In this document: piece after piece, positions 44,589 through 52,770 of the stretch
Layout of the letters: each line of letters opens with the position of its first letter
Position numbering within the stretch: position 1 is the stretch's first letter
Assembly (NCBI GenBank): GCA_965602035.1
Contig: OZ271919.1
Span: 3,217,117 to 3,281,116 of the forward strand
Source: Natronospirillum sp965602035
GTDB taxonomy: Bacteria; Pseudomonadota; Gammaproteobacteria; Pseudomonadales; Natronospirillaceae
Direction of reading: 5' to 3'
Length of the DNA stretch: 64,000 bases
Notes under the pieces: model-generated
Databases searched by the model: none
The model's input: only the letters and a program-made list of their open reading frames with translations
What the model was told of the DNA's origin: nothing
Position numbers and translations under genes: made by a program

Positions 44589-45530
44589 ATGCAGAAACGC
44601 AGACTTGGAAAGACCGAACTGATGGTATCCGAGATCGGTTTCGGAGCCTGGCAACTGGGTAACTACGATCAATGGGGCGGCATGGACGACGCGACCGCTC
44701 ACCGGTTGGTTCATGCGGCTATGGATAAGGGTTGTAACCTGTTTGACACGGCTCCCAACTACGCGCAGACGAACAGCGAGCGACTGCTCGGTGAGGCACT
44801 GGCCGGTCGGCGGGATCAGGTTGTTCTGGTGAGCAAATTCGGCCACCGCCACGATGGTGAAAACGATTTTTCCGCGGACTGGTTCTGGCAGAGTCTGCAT
44901 GAGTCGCTGCGTCGCCTGCAGACGGATTATCTGGATGCGGTACTGGTACACAGTCCGCCGCTGGAGGTGCTCAATGGACGCCATGAAATATGGCCAGCCA
45001 TGAAAGACGCCCGGCAGCAGGGCAAAGTCCGGTTCTATGGTGCCAGCACGGACTATGCATTCCAGGTTCGCGAATGCCTCGATACGACGGACTCGCAAGT
45101 GCTGGAGTTGCTCTTCAACGTTCTGCATCAGGACGTGCGGCTGGCATTTGACCGCGTGCGTCGCGACGACGTCGGTGTTATCACGAAGGTGCCACTCGAC
45201 AGCGGCTGGCTGAGCGGAAAGTATTCGGCAGCGAGCCAGTTTGACGGTGTCCGGGCGCGCTGGACCCCGGAGGATATTCAGACTCGGGCCCGGCTGGTTC
45301 GCCAACTGGACTGGCTTGCCGGGCGTGGCGATTCCCTGGCCCGGCAAGCGCTGGCTTATCTTCTGAGCTATGAGGAAGTCAGTTGCGTGATCCCCGGTGT
45401 GCGGTCCCTGGACCAGCTCGACAGCAATCTGGGGGCCTCGGGCCTCAGACTGTCAGCCGAAGACCGGTCGCGGCTGGAAGCGTTCTGGGAAGAGTTCACA
45501 GACCACGGCGAGCGGTTACTGCCCTGGTAG
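44589..45530 (+). CDS. Aldo/keto reductase
   Basis: 313 residues. The AKR TIM barrel shows the catalytic tetrad Asp and Tyr (FDTAPNYAQTNSERLLG), Lys (VLVSKFGHR) and His (LDAVLVHSPP). The start at 44589 is preceded by GAGGAGGG. Its place directly behind lacZ suggests a role in galactose or aldose metabolism, perhaps reduction or oxidation of galactose, but the Leloir pathway is complete without it and the substrate is unknown. Weaker relatedness to L-glyceraldehyde 3-phosphate-type reductases is possible. Confidence 0.85.
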   Translation: MQKRRLGKTELMVSEIGFGAWQLGNYDQWGGMDDATAHRLVHAAMDKGCNLFDTAPNYAQTNSERLLGEALAGRRDQVVLVSKFGHRHDGENDFSADWFWQSLHESLRRLQTDYLDAVLVHSPPLEVLNGRHEIWPAMKDARQQGKVRFYGASTDYAFQVRECLDTTDSQVLELLFNVLHQDVRLAFDRVRRDDVGVITKVPLDSGWLSGKYSAASQFDGVRARWTPEDIQTRARLVRQLDWLAGRGDSLARQALAYLLSYEEVSCVIPGVRSLDQLDSNLGASGLRLSAEDRSRLEAFWEEFTDHGERLLPW

Positions 45531-45559
45531 CGGGGGACGGGTACTGCGTACCGATTTGA

Positions 45560-46570
45560 TCAGCGGATCAACTGCCCGGCTACGGCAGAAAACGCCTCAT
45601 CAGCACCGCGTCTGCGGGCTTCCGCTTCACTGGTGGATATGCCCCGGCGTGTAATGCTGGCCTGCCGGCGTTCTTCGTTGTTTTCATCGAGCAGACTGGC
45701 GCTGACGGTGACAAACTGGTAATGGCGATCACCCTGGGTACGGTGGTCTGACTCAACGCGGTATCGCAGCGTCCACACCGGTTGGCTGTTCGGTGGCGCC
45801 ATCGCGTGAATGATCGCCGGGCCGAGTCCACTGAAATATTCACGCGCCAGCGAGTCGAACTCTCCGCTGGCCTCATCGCCCGGTTCCACCATCAATACGA
45901 TCTGTTCCAGAAACCCGTTATAGGCTTCGGTGAGGCCGTTTACAGTGGCTGGCCACTCTGCGGTTAAACGCTCACCGGACGTGAGAAGCGTGTAGAGTTC
46001 GTAGAGTGCATTGAGCTCCTCAGCCCGGGACAAGGTCTGTTCCCAACGCTCGTAGGTTTGCCATAAGGCGTCGGATGCCGACTCCGGTGGCAACAGATTT
46101 CCGCGTTTTTGCCGGAACTCATTGCCCACCCGACTGGCGGCAGCGGCCCGGTCATAGGAAACCAGTGCGTATAACTGCCCGTCAGGACTCTCCCAGGTGT
46201 CGACGAGGCGGGTATCATTGAGCTCCAGCTCCGGAATAACGCTTGTTATGTCCTGTGAGAACGTTTCACTGATGTCGCCTTCACTATTGATTCGTGAGGA
46301 GCTTTGTTGCTCCGCCCGGATAGTGACTCTGAGGTTTGCCATAAGATTGACCGTGGCAGCGGTTCTCGCGCTCTGAAGTGCGCGTGCTTTATTGTCATTG
46401 ATCGCCGAACCGCCGACGCCGTAAATCACATCGCTGCTCGAAGGCGGGTTCAGCAGCCAGCCTGGTTCGGCGCGCTGCGGCGGGTCGCCGGAATCGTTGC
46501 TCACTGTGGTACAACCGGACACAATGACCAACACGGCGATTGTAAGCCCGCGTAAAACGGCGGCTTTCAT
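45560..46570 (-). CDS. LPP20-family lipoprotein
   Basis: 336 residues from the ATG at 46570, which is preceded by GGGAGG; upstream in-frame starts lack this. Lipoprotein signal with VIVSGC (lipid-anchored Cys near residue 19). The segment VIYGVGGSAINDNKARALQSARTAATVNLMANLRV is the LPP20/FlgP-like conserved region. A predominantly helical domain follows, and the C-terminal part again contains a Ser/Thr/Arg-rich beta region. Last of three same-strand envelope lipoprotein genes; a LpoB-like gene lies 43 nt upstream. Confidence 0.78.
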   Translation of the reverse strand: MKAAVLRGLTIAVLVIVSGCTTVSNDSGDPPQRAEPGWLLNPPSSSDVIYGVGGSAINDNKARALQSARTAATVNLMANLRVTIRAEQQSSSRINSEGDISETFSQDITSVIPELELNDTRLVDTWESPDGQLYALVSYDRAAAASRVGNEFRQKRGNLLPPESASDALWQTYERWEQTLSRAEELNALYELYTLLTSGERLTAEWPATVNGLTEAYNGFLEQIVLMVEPGDEASGEFDSLAREYFSGLGPAIIHAMAPPNSQPVWTLRYRVESDHRTQGDRHYQFVTVSASLLDENNEERRQASITRRGISTSEAEARRRGADEAFSAVAGQLIR

Positions 46571-46613
46571 TGGCCTGCCTCCCATGTCCGGCCTTCGCGC
46601 AGACAACGCGTTG

Positions 46614-47219
46614 TCAGCGCCGCTCCTGGAATTTCTGGATTCGCTCCGTGCCCAGCCAGACGTCACGAGTGGTTTCGATATCGACCAGACGCATATCGAC
46701 CTGGTAAGTGGTTACCCGGTCGCCGTCGAGGGTATCAACAAACGAGTTGATCTCCCCGGTGAGCGCGAAATCGGCCCCCAGCTCCTGACCCATGGCGGCA
46801 ATGGTATCGGGGCGAGCATTGAGTTCCTGGTCCGCGCGTTCCTCGCGCAGTTCTTCACGCACGTCGCCGGATGCGACGAATTCGATCTGGCCGGTTCTCA
46901 GCATGGCGCGCCGAATATCGTTGATGAAGGTATTCACCTCAATATGCTCATGCGACCGGTTGCGGACGCTGTGCACAATGACTACGGGCCGACGGTCGTG
47001 CTCTTCCACAAACTGGTCATACCATGGAAAAGCTACCATGTCCTCGATCATGGTTTCCGAAACCAGACGGGAATCGGTGGCGTTCCATCGGTCGGTCAGC
47101 GCGATTTCTTCATTGGGGTCGACGCGAGACACTTCGACGGATGGGCCGGCGCACCCTGCCAGAACAGCGATAGTGGCCAGCGGGATAAGCAGCGTTTTCA
47201 GCGGTTTCAGTGTGTTCAT
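46614..47219 (-). CDS. lpoB: LpoB-like penicillin-binding protein activator
   Basis: 201 residues. Lipoprotein signal MNTLKPLKTLLIPLATIAVLAGC with Cys23. The mature domain (DRWNATDSRLVSETMIEDMV, then VVIVHSVRNRSHEHIEVNTFI) is the LpoB/YcfM domain, a TolB-N-like fold that in E. coli activates PBP1b from the outer membrane. The long disordered linker of enterobacterial LpoB is absent, so functional equivalence is not certain. Its start overlaps the end of the COG3014-like gene by 4 nt. Confidence 0.85.
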   Translation of the reverse strand: MNTLKPLKTLLIPLATIAVLAGCAGPSVEVSRVDPNEEIALTDRWNATDSRLVSETMIEDMVAFPWYDQFVEEHDRRPVVIVHSVRNRSHEHIEVNTFINDIRRAMLRTGQIEFVASGDVREELREERADQELNARPDTIAAMGQELGADFALTGEINSFVDTLDGDRVTTYQVDMRLVDIETTRDVWLGTERIQKFQERR

Positions 47220-48928
47220 TCGTTTGCCTGTTGCGTGGGTGGCTCGGAAAACTGCCGGTACACATGGACAGTAATGGATTGGTCGCGGACGTCAATAGTC
47301 GAATGAGAGGATTCACCGGTAGTGGATGCCGGCACCGAAACCGGGCCGCTTCGGGTGCGCACAACCTGAGCCCGGGTCAGCCTCGGGAGCGTGGACCAAT
47401 AGCGGGTCTCGGCGCGCGACCAGGCGGCCGATGTGATGCGGCCACTCAATTCCAGCAATATCCCCAGCTGGGAACTGTCCGTGAGCTGGTCAGCGACTTC
47501 CCTTCCGGCAGCAACGGCCGTATTTCGAATCAGTTCCCGCACGATCGAGCGATACAGTTCACCCTGGGCGCCCAGCAGCAGTTCCTGACGTTTGATGGCC
47601 TCCGGGTGTGCCACTGGCACAAGCTCCGTTGGCGCACCTGCAACGTCGGCAACGCGTGCGGCCGGTTCAGTCGCCAGTGGCGGATACCAGGGCACGGCAA
47701 TACGCAGCCCGATTGGACCGATCCCGCTCAACAGCCCGGTCTGGTCCGCGACGTCCCATAATGGACCCAGAAAAATCTGCTGACTGGTCAGCGGCTGATT
47801 CACCACCTCCCAGACACCGCCCGCCATGTACCGGCTGGCGAGGTCGGCAATACCGCGATCGCTGTAGTGCAAGTGGAACCACAGCAACTGATCGTCCGCA
47901 TCTTCTTCAGAACCTGCCGGCAAAGGCTGGATCTCGATCGACTGAATTCTGGGACGCCCGTAAAGAATCATGTTGAGTTCGCCGACCGGTGCAACCCTGT
48001 CCACATGTTCGACCAGCAGGAGGAGACCCTCGCCCGGTGACAATGGTTCGATAAGCCGTTCATCCAGAGCCTGTTCCGCTACAATAGCGGGCCAGGTTGA
48101 CTCCCAGCCACCGGCGGCTCGCATCATGCGGACCACTCCGGCCCAGGCCAGCTTTGCTGCCTGCGGGCCGAGTTGATACTGCTCGGCGTAGCCGGCGTCA
48201 TAAGCCTCGGCTGCCGATCGATAGGAGATTCGGGCATTGTCCCATTCCTGATTCCGCTCGTAGGTTACGCCCGCCAGAAACCGGGCCCAGGCGTCATCGC
48301 GAAATTGCAGGTTTTCAGCAGAAATCTCGTTGCCACGCAGAGCGTTGGCGACTGACCTCAGCGCTCCTTCGTCGTCAGAAGCACTGGCGAGGTCTGGGTA
48401 GTCACCCACCGTTGCCGCAAACTCGTCCAATATGATATCCAGCCGCCGCGCTTCCACCCGCGCGGCGTCCAGCCAGCGCGGGTCGCCGGTTTCCTGGGCC
48501 AGCATCAGGAAATTCAGCGCCTTGAAGTAGTTTACGTACGCGTACTCGTGGCTGGCACCTCGATAGGGGCCGGACGCCGGGTTCACCAACAGGGATTCCA
48601 CATCGACTGATCCGGCCACCGGAGACAACGTATCGCGCAGCCGGTCTGCCTGTTCCAGAAACTGATTGCTCAATTCGTAGCGGCCGGCCTGGTGGTGAAG
48701 CATCCCCAGCTCCATGGCACGCAGCAGCCTGAGATCGTCGCTTCGAAGGTTGGCGTCGAGAAGCTGCTCTGCTTCCTCATAGGCGCCGGAACGCATGGCT
48801 TCCCATGCGGCTTCCTGCTGATCACCGTAGGTGGCGCACGCCGAAGTCAGCGCCGTCGCGATTACCAGCAGGCCGTTGGCAATGGCACGGGCAGAGAACA
48901 GTCTGGCTGCATCATGTGGGTTGCTCAT
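47216..48928 (-). CDS. COG3014-like lipoprotein
   Basis: 570 residues from the ATG at 48928; a longer frame upstream contains no plausible start with a signal. Lipobox LTSAC in LLVIATALTSAC, followed by a helical, TPR-like region (about 40-300, ALNF and DARRVEARRLD-type repeats) and a beta-rich C-terminal half. The family is uncharacterised, but its genes typically accompany lpoB- and LPP20-type genes, as here. The three lipoproteins probably act together at the outer membrane. Confidence 0.75.
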   Translation of the reverse strand: MSNPHDAARLFSARAIANGLLVIATALTSACATYGDQQEAAWEAMRSGAYEEAEQLLDANLRSDDLRLLRAMELGMLHHQAGRYELSNQFLEQADRLRDTLSPVAGSVDVESLLVNPASGPYRGASHEYAYVNYFKALNFLMLAQETGDPRWLDAARVEARRLDIILDEFAATVGDYPDLASASDDEGALRSVANALRGNEISAENLQFRDDAWARFLAGVTYERNQEWDNARISYRSAAEAYDAGYAEQYQLGPQAAKLAWAGVVRMMRAAGGWESTWPAIVAEQALDERLIEPLSPGEGLLLLVEHVDRVAPVGELNMILYGRPRIQSIEIQPLPAGSEEDADDQLLWFHLHYSDRGIADLASRYMAGGVWEVVNQPLTSQQIFLGPLWDVADQTGLLSGIGPIGLRIAVPWYPPLATEPAARVADVAGAPTELVPVAHPEAIKRQELLLGAQGELYRSIVRELIRNTAVAAGREVADQLTDSSQLGILLELSGRITSAAWSRAETRYWSTLPRLTRAQVVRTRSGPVSVPASTTGESSHSTIDVRDQSITVHVYRQFSEPPTQQANE

Positions 48929-49133
48929 CAGAGGGTCGCGCCGACGTTGAACGTTGGTGAACGCATTCTTCCATACTTTCCGGGCCAGCCATAGGTCCAG
49001 TATGACCGGCATCCGGAGTCGATAAAAATCGACACAGGCGGTGTGAGTGGCCTGAAACTGAACTATCGGTGATTGAGAGGCCGACACTCCGGGATTACTG
49101 TTCCGCAATATCGGATAAACAGGTATTTCGACG

Positions 49134-49370
49134 ATGGAATGGATTCTGATTCCGCCACTTTCTGAGTGGAACGATGAGGCAGGACTGCCCGGGGTTGACC
49201 GCTGGACGCTGGTTGGTGTCTGCATGGAGTTGGCATCGTTCGGGGCCGATGTGTCAGTAGCAGAAGCCTGGGAGCGTGCGGCATGCAGAGTAGCGTCCGG
49301 GCCTTGTCAGGTGTTGCTCAACCGACAGCGACAACCGATGGCAGTGGTGGCTCACCCAGGTGATCTGTGA
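49134..49370 (+). CDS. Unknown 78-residue protein, coupled to a metallopeptidase-like gene
   Basis: 78 residues, acidic, with a Trp-rich first half (EWILIPPLSEWNDEAGLPG) and a C-terminal segment LLNRQRQPMAVVAHPGDL. No signal peptide or membrane helix. The stop codon overlaps the GTG start of the next gene (GTGA), which implies coupling. I do not recognise it. A vague likeness of the C-terminal end to a strand in RTX-toxin acyltransferases (HlyC) is too weak to use. It may be a small partner or substrate of the downstream protein. Confidence 0.5.
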   Translation: MEWILIPPLSEWNDEAGLPGVDRWTLVGVCMELASFGADVSVAEAWERAACRVASGPCQVLLNRQRQPMAVVAHPGDL

Positions 49371-50233
49371 CCGTTTACGACATTGAGCGCCGTATAACCG
49401 CTCTGAATCGCCGGCTTGCCGATGTTCGGTGGCATCGCGACGGGTTGCCCCTGGCGTTGGTGCAAGCCTGCCGGTTCAGCCATTATGCGCAGCCCTCCAG
49501 GATGCAACGACTCTGGCGTCCGCTGGACAGGTCGCAACGTCGACCGGGTGCCATTTCGGCGGCTGAGTCGAGGGTGGGTGGTCTGTGTGCAAGCTCTGTT
49601 CGGTTTCCGGTGCCGGCATGTCGTCTGCGCGAGGGCATGGCGCTGCTTAGAGTAGCTCTGCACGAGAGCGGGCTCTGGAGCACCACATTACTCGACCAAT
49701 TGATTCAGGAGAATCGCCTTCGTTTCGGGGCGGACCTTGCCCGATGCGAAAACACACCCTGCGGGCCGTTGGTATTCCTTCCATCGCTCACTCCATGCGC
49801 GGCGTTCTGGCTGATACTCGGGCATGAAATCGGGCACGGTCTCCACTTTCTGGCGCGACAACGCGATGGCATGCGTGGGCCGGTCTCACCACTGACGGCC
49901 GAAAAACATGCGCTGCGACTGGAGCGGGTGTTTGGTGATAGCCTGGCCAGCCGGACAGACTGGACGCAGGCAGTGCGTTCCTGTCAACGATGGCGTCGGC
50001 AACTGCTTCTGAACGGACACTGGCGCCTTCACCGTTTCGAATGCAGCCTCTATCAGGCCGGTACAGTGACGCTCCCGAGCGTGCGCGAACTGTGGCATGT
50101 TGCGACACACCAGCCTGCTGATCGCGACGGATGGGTGCATTGGTTTCCTGAAAACGCCGAGCCTTTCTATTCCTGGGTATACCCGGTTGCCTGGAGGGAG
50201 TGTGTACGTGCGCCGATCTGTTGCCGGCACTGA
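49367..50233 (+). CDS. Unknown protein with HEIGH zinc-metallopeptidase motif
   Basis: 288 residues. The only clear signature is LILGHEIGHGLHF near residue 150 with a Glu about 25 residues later (SPLTAEKHALRLE), which is the gluzincin pattern of M3-like peptidases (HExxH plus downstream Glu). Its 288 residues are far short of the 550-700 usual for M3 enzymes, and the expected N-terminal helical domain is reduced. Cys and Trp are frequent (FECSLYQAG, ECVRAPICCRH). Start codon GTG overlaps the preceding stop. No signal peptide seen. I infer a cytoplasmic minimal gluzincin of unknown substrate. Confidence 0.5.
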   Translation: MTVYDIERRITALNRRLADVRWHRDGLPLALVQACRFSHYAQPSRMQRLWRPLDRSQRRPGAISAAESRVGGLCASSVRFPVPACRLREGMALLRVALHESGLWSTTLLDQLIQENRLRFGADLARCENTPCGPLVFLPSLTPCAAFWLILGHEIGHGLHFLARQRDGMRGPVSPLTAEKHALRLERVFGDSLASRTDWTQAVRSCQRWRRQLLLNGHWRLHRFECSLYQAGTVTLPSVRELWHVATHQPADRDGWVHWFPENAEPFYSWVYPVAWRECVRAPICCRH

Positions 50234-50287
50234 GCCGGCTCCCATTGTCAATGAGTGTCAATCGTATGTAAGAAAAAAGTAATGTAG

Positions 50288-50318
50288 CTTGGGGCGGGAT
50301 CGATGGCCCTCATTTATA
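50288..50318 (+). promoter_or_regulatory. Candidate sigma-32 heat-shock promoter for hsp20
   Basis: CTTGGG at 50288-50293 and CCCTCATTTA at 50307-50316, with 13 nt between them, resembles the heat-shock consensus CTTGAA-N13-15-CCCCATNT. Transcription would start about 65 nt before the hsp20 start codon, at the base of the structured leader. Confidence 0.5.
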
Positions 50319-50325
50319 CAGCTGA

Positions 50326-50384
50326 CCCCGGTTGTCTCGCAGAGAGGCTGGGGGCAACACAACATATCGCTTCTCAATGGAGGG
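50326..50384 (+). promoter_or_regulatory. ROSE-like RNA thermometer in the hsp20 leader
   Basis: The leader folds into a 5' stem of 12 pairs with one bulged G (CCCCGGTT-G-TCTC at 50326-50338 with GAGAGGCTGGGG at 50342-50353) and a short 3' hairpin (TTCTC, loop AATG, GAGGG at 50371-50384) that covers the Shine-Dalgarno GGAGGG. A stable 5' stem followed by a weak G-U-rich SD-masking hairpin is the layout of ROSE thermometers of small heat-shock genes. Confidence 0.5.
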
Positions 50385-50391
50385 TATTACC

Positions 50392-50859
50392 ATGAATACG
50401 ATAGATCTGACTCCCCTGTATCGCAGCTCTGTAGGCTTCGACCGGTTCGGCTCGCTGCTTAACTCGGCGCTGCGCAATGACCAGGCTTCAGCCGGTTACC
50501 CGCCCTACAACATCGAGGTAACTGATGAAAACCGGTATGCAGTGACTCTGGCAGTTGCCGGATTTGACCGCAGTGAGCTCGACATCCAGGTGGACAAAGG
50601 CGTGCTGACCGTGAGCGGTCGGAAAGAATCTGACCAGGAACAGCGCGAGTTTCTTTATCAGGGCATAGCGACCCGGGCGTTTGAGCGCAAGTTCAGCCTG
50701 GCAGACCATGTGGAAGTGCGCGGCGCAAGGCTGGTCAATGGGTTACTGACAATCGATCTCGTGCGGGAGATTCCCGAGGAAATGAAACCGAAATCCATTG
50801 CCATTGATGTCGAGTCCGAGGCTCTGGAACACCAGGCGGAGCCGTCAAAGGCCGCGTGA
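50392..50859 (+). CDS. Small heat-shock protein, Hsp20/alpha-crystallin (IbpA-like)
   Basis: 155 residues. The N-terminus MNTIDLTPLYRSSVGFDRF is that of IbpA/IbpB-type proteins; the alpha-crystallin domain runs from about residue 38 to 130 (YNIEVTDENRYAVTLAVAGF, LTVSGRKE, the LVNGLLTIDLVRE end). The C-terminal IxI-like anchor appears as IAIDV. The product binds unfolded proteins under heat stress. The start at 50392 is preceded by GGAGGG. A bidirectional terminator follows. Confidence 0.92.
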   Translation: MNTIDLTPLYRSSVGFDRFGSLLNSALRNDQASAGYPPYNIEVTDENRYAVTLAVAGFDRSELDIQVDKGVLTVSGRKESDQEQREFLYQGIATRAFERKFSLADHVEVRGARLVNGLLTIDLVREIPEEMKPKSIAIDVESEALEHQAEPSKAA

Positions 50860-50895
50860 TTGCGTAACTGCCGTCAACGGCGACGGATGATCATG

Positions 50896-50930
50896 AAAAA
50901 AGGGCAGCGCTTTGTCGCTGCCCTTTCAGT
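50896..50930. terminator. Bidirectional terminator between hsp20 and speE
   Basis: AAAGGGCAGCG, loop CTTTGT, CGCTGCCCTTT (50899-50926), with an A-run before and T residues after. It should stop transcription from both convergent genes. Confidence 0.85.
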
Positions 50931-50964
50931 TTTTGGGGCTTATCCGCAGCATGCCAGAGGCCGC

Positions 50965-51819
50965 CTAACGCAGCAGCCGCCTGACGTAGTTGGGTAATGC
51001 GAATGCGGCTGCGTGAATATCGGCATTGTAATAGCCGGTATCCAGGTTCAACCGTCCGACCCGCTGTTGTAGCTCTTCGGGCGTGAGCTGCCGCAGTGCC
51101 GGGTCATCGGTTGCCCAGGCCAGCGTCATGAAGCCACCGACATAGGTCGGTACCGGTGCGACATAAAAGCTGACGTCACCGTAGAGCGGCGACAGGCGCC
51201 GATAGGTTGTGGTGATCTCATCTCCCTGCAGGAACGGGACCCCGTTCTGGGCGACCATGATGCCGCCGGGGTTCAGGCACGTTTTCTCCTGCTGATAGAA
51301 ATCCGATGTGAACAGGGATTCTCCCGGGCCGATGGGGTCTGTTGAGTCGGAGATAATGACGTCGAACCGTTCATTCGAGTTTGCTACATATTCCCGCCCG
51401 TCCGAGATCACAATGTTGACTCTGGGGTCTTCGAACGCACCGTTGGAATGTCGGGGGAACCAGTGCTTGCAGAGGTCGATGACACTCTGGTCAATTTCCA
51501 CCTGGGTCACATGTTCAACGCCCGGATGGCGCAATACTTCACGGAGAATGCCCCCGTCGCCGCCACCAATGATCAGAACTCGTCGCGCATCGGGATGAGC
51601 GAACAGAGGCACATGAACCATCATCTCGTGGTAGATAAACTCGTCGCGTTCTGTTGTCTGGACAATGCCGTCCAGCATCATTACACGACCAAGAAATGGC
51701 GTGGCGAATATCTGCAGGTGTTGATGATCGGTTCTGGCTTCGAACAATAGGTCGTCGGCCGTGAATGACTGGGCGTAACCGTCATAAAGCCGTTCATGAA
51801 TGGTGCGTTGCTCGGTCAT
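50965..51819 (-). CDS. speE: Spermidine synthase (polyamine aminopropyltransferase)
   Basis: 284 residues (E. coli 288). It transfers an aminopropyl group to putrescine. Motifs are YHEMMVHVPLFAHP, the nucleotide loop IIGGGDGGILRE and the substrate-binding SDSTDPIGPGESLFTSDFY. The start at 51819 gives the family N-terminus (MTEQRTIHERL); a longer in-frame reading to 51936 remains possible. No speD (SAM decarboxylase) gene accompanies it, unlike the usual speED arrangement. It lies downstream of rnt on the same strand with about 120 nt between. Confidence 0.93.
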   Translation of the reverse strand: MTEQRTIHERLYDGYAQSFTADDLLFEARTDHQHLQIFATPFLGRVMMLDGIVQTTERDEFIYHEMMVHVPLFAHPDARRVLIIGGGDGGILREVLRHPGVEHVTQVEIDQSVIDLCKHWFPRHSNGAFEDPRVNIVISDGREYVANSNERFDVIISDSTDPIGPGESLFTSDFYQQEKTCLNPGGIMVAQNGVPFLQGDEITTTYRRLSPLYGDVSFYVAPVPTYVGGFMTLAWATDDPALRQLTPEELQQRVGRLNLDTGYYNADIHAAAFALPNYVRRLLR

Positions 51820-51939
51820 ACGCAATGCCTGTCCCGTCTGAAAACCGCGCGAAGTATGCAACTCGCCCGGTGGGAAAGTCCAGCTCTGGAATGCCTGTTG
51901 GCCAGACAACACACCAGGGCTGTCAGCGGCTTTCAATGG

Positions 51940-52578
51940 TCAGTCGCCGTGCAGAGGCCACACATCATGGTCACGCAGTCGGTTGACCATGGCTGAAAAC
52001 AGCTCGGCGGTTCTGAGCGCGTCATAGGCCGCGCTGTGTGCTTCCGAGTTGTGAAACTCGACACCCGCCATGGCGCAGGCTTTTGCCAGAACGGTCTGGC
52101 CGTAAATCAGGCCGGCCATGGACGCCGTATCGAAGCTCGAGAAGGGGTGGAACGGGTCTCGTTTAGCGTCGATCCGCTGCGCTGCCGCTTTCACGAACCC
52201 GTGGTCGAAGGTGGCGTTATGCCCGACCAATATCGCTCTTGTGCATCCCTGTGCCTTGATTTCGCGTCGGATCATGCGGAAGACTTCAGTGATCGCTTCC
52301 GCCTCATCCACGGCCTCCCGTTCCGGATGGTCCGGATCAATGCCAGTGAAATCGAGAGCTGCCTTCTCCAGGTTTGCGCCCGGGAATGGATGAACGTCAA
52401 ATGAAAGCTGCTTGCCCGGCGACAGATAGCCATGCTCATCCATTGTCACCAGCACGGCGGATATTTCCAGCAGTGCATCGGTCCCGGCATTGAAACCGGC
52501 CGTTTCGACGTCAACGACGACCGGCAGGAACCCTCTGAAACGGTCGGCTATTCGGTGCTGCGCATCGTGGTCGATCAC
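51940..52578 (-). CDS. rnt: Ribonuclease T
   Basis: 212 residues from a GTG at 52578 (E. coli 215). DEDDh exonuclease that trims the 3' ends of tRNA, 5S and 23S rRNA. Motifs: Exo I VVVDVETAGFNAGTDALLEI near residue 19, Exo II GHNATFDHGF, Exo III HSAAYDALRTAELF. No ATG exists in frame near the conserved start (HRIADRFRGFLPV), so the GTG was chosen; much longer upstream readings are not family-like. Divergent from motY, as in pseudomonads, where pyrC sits between; pyrC is missing here. Confidence 0.9.
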   Translation of the reverse strand: MIDHDAQHRIADRFRGFLPVVVDVETAGFNAGTDALLEISAVLVTMDEHGYLSPGKQLSFDVHPFPGANLEKAALDFTGIDPDHPEREAVDEAEAITEVFRMIRREIKAQGCTRAILVGHNATFDHGFVKAAAQRIDAKRDPFHPFSSFDTASMAGLIYGQTVLAKACAMAGVEFHNSEAHSAAYDALRTAELFSAMVNRLRDHDVWPLHGD

Positions 52579-52770
52579 AATTGAACCCGTTGAACTGAAT
52601 GCCACATGGTAGTGGCACAGGGGAAAATGACAAGGATACCGGGGAATAAATGCGTCCAACCGGTGTCGGACAATCTCGTTCCGGTCCTTTGCCCGAAGGA
52701 ACGGCCATAAAGAAATTGACACAACGGACGCTATAATCGGGTAGTGATAGGGCACCAATGGCATCGTCTC

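Noticed and set aside
49134..49370. HlyC-type toxin acyltransferase fragment
   Set aside because: The likeness is limited to a short strand near the C-terminus and lacks the catalytic His/Asp region, so no homology is claimed.
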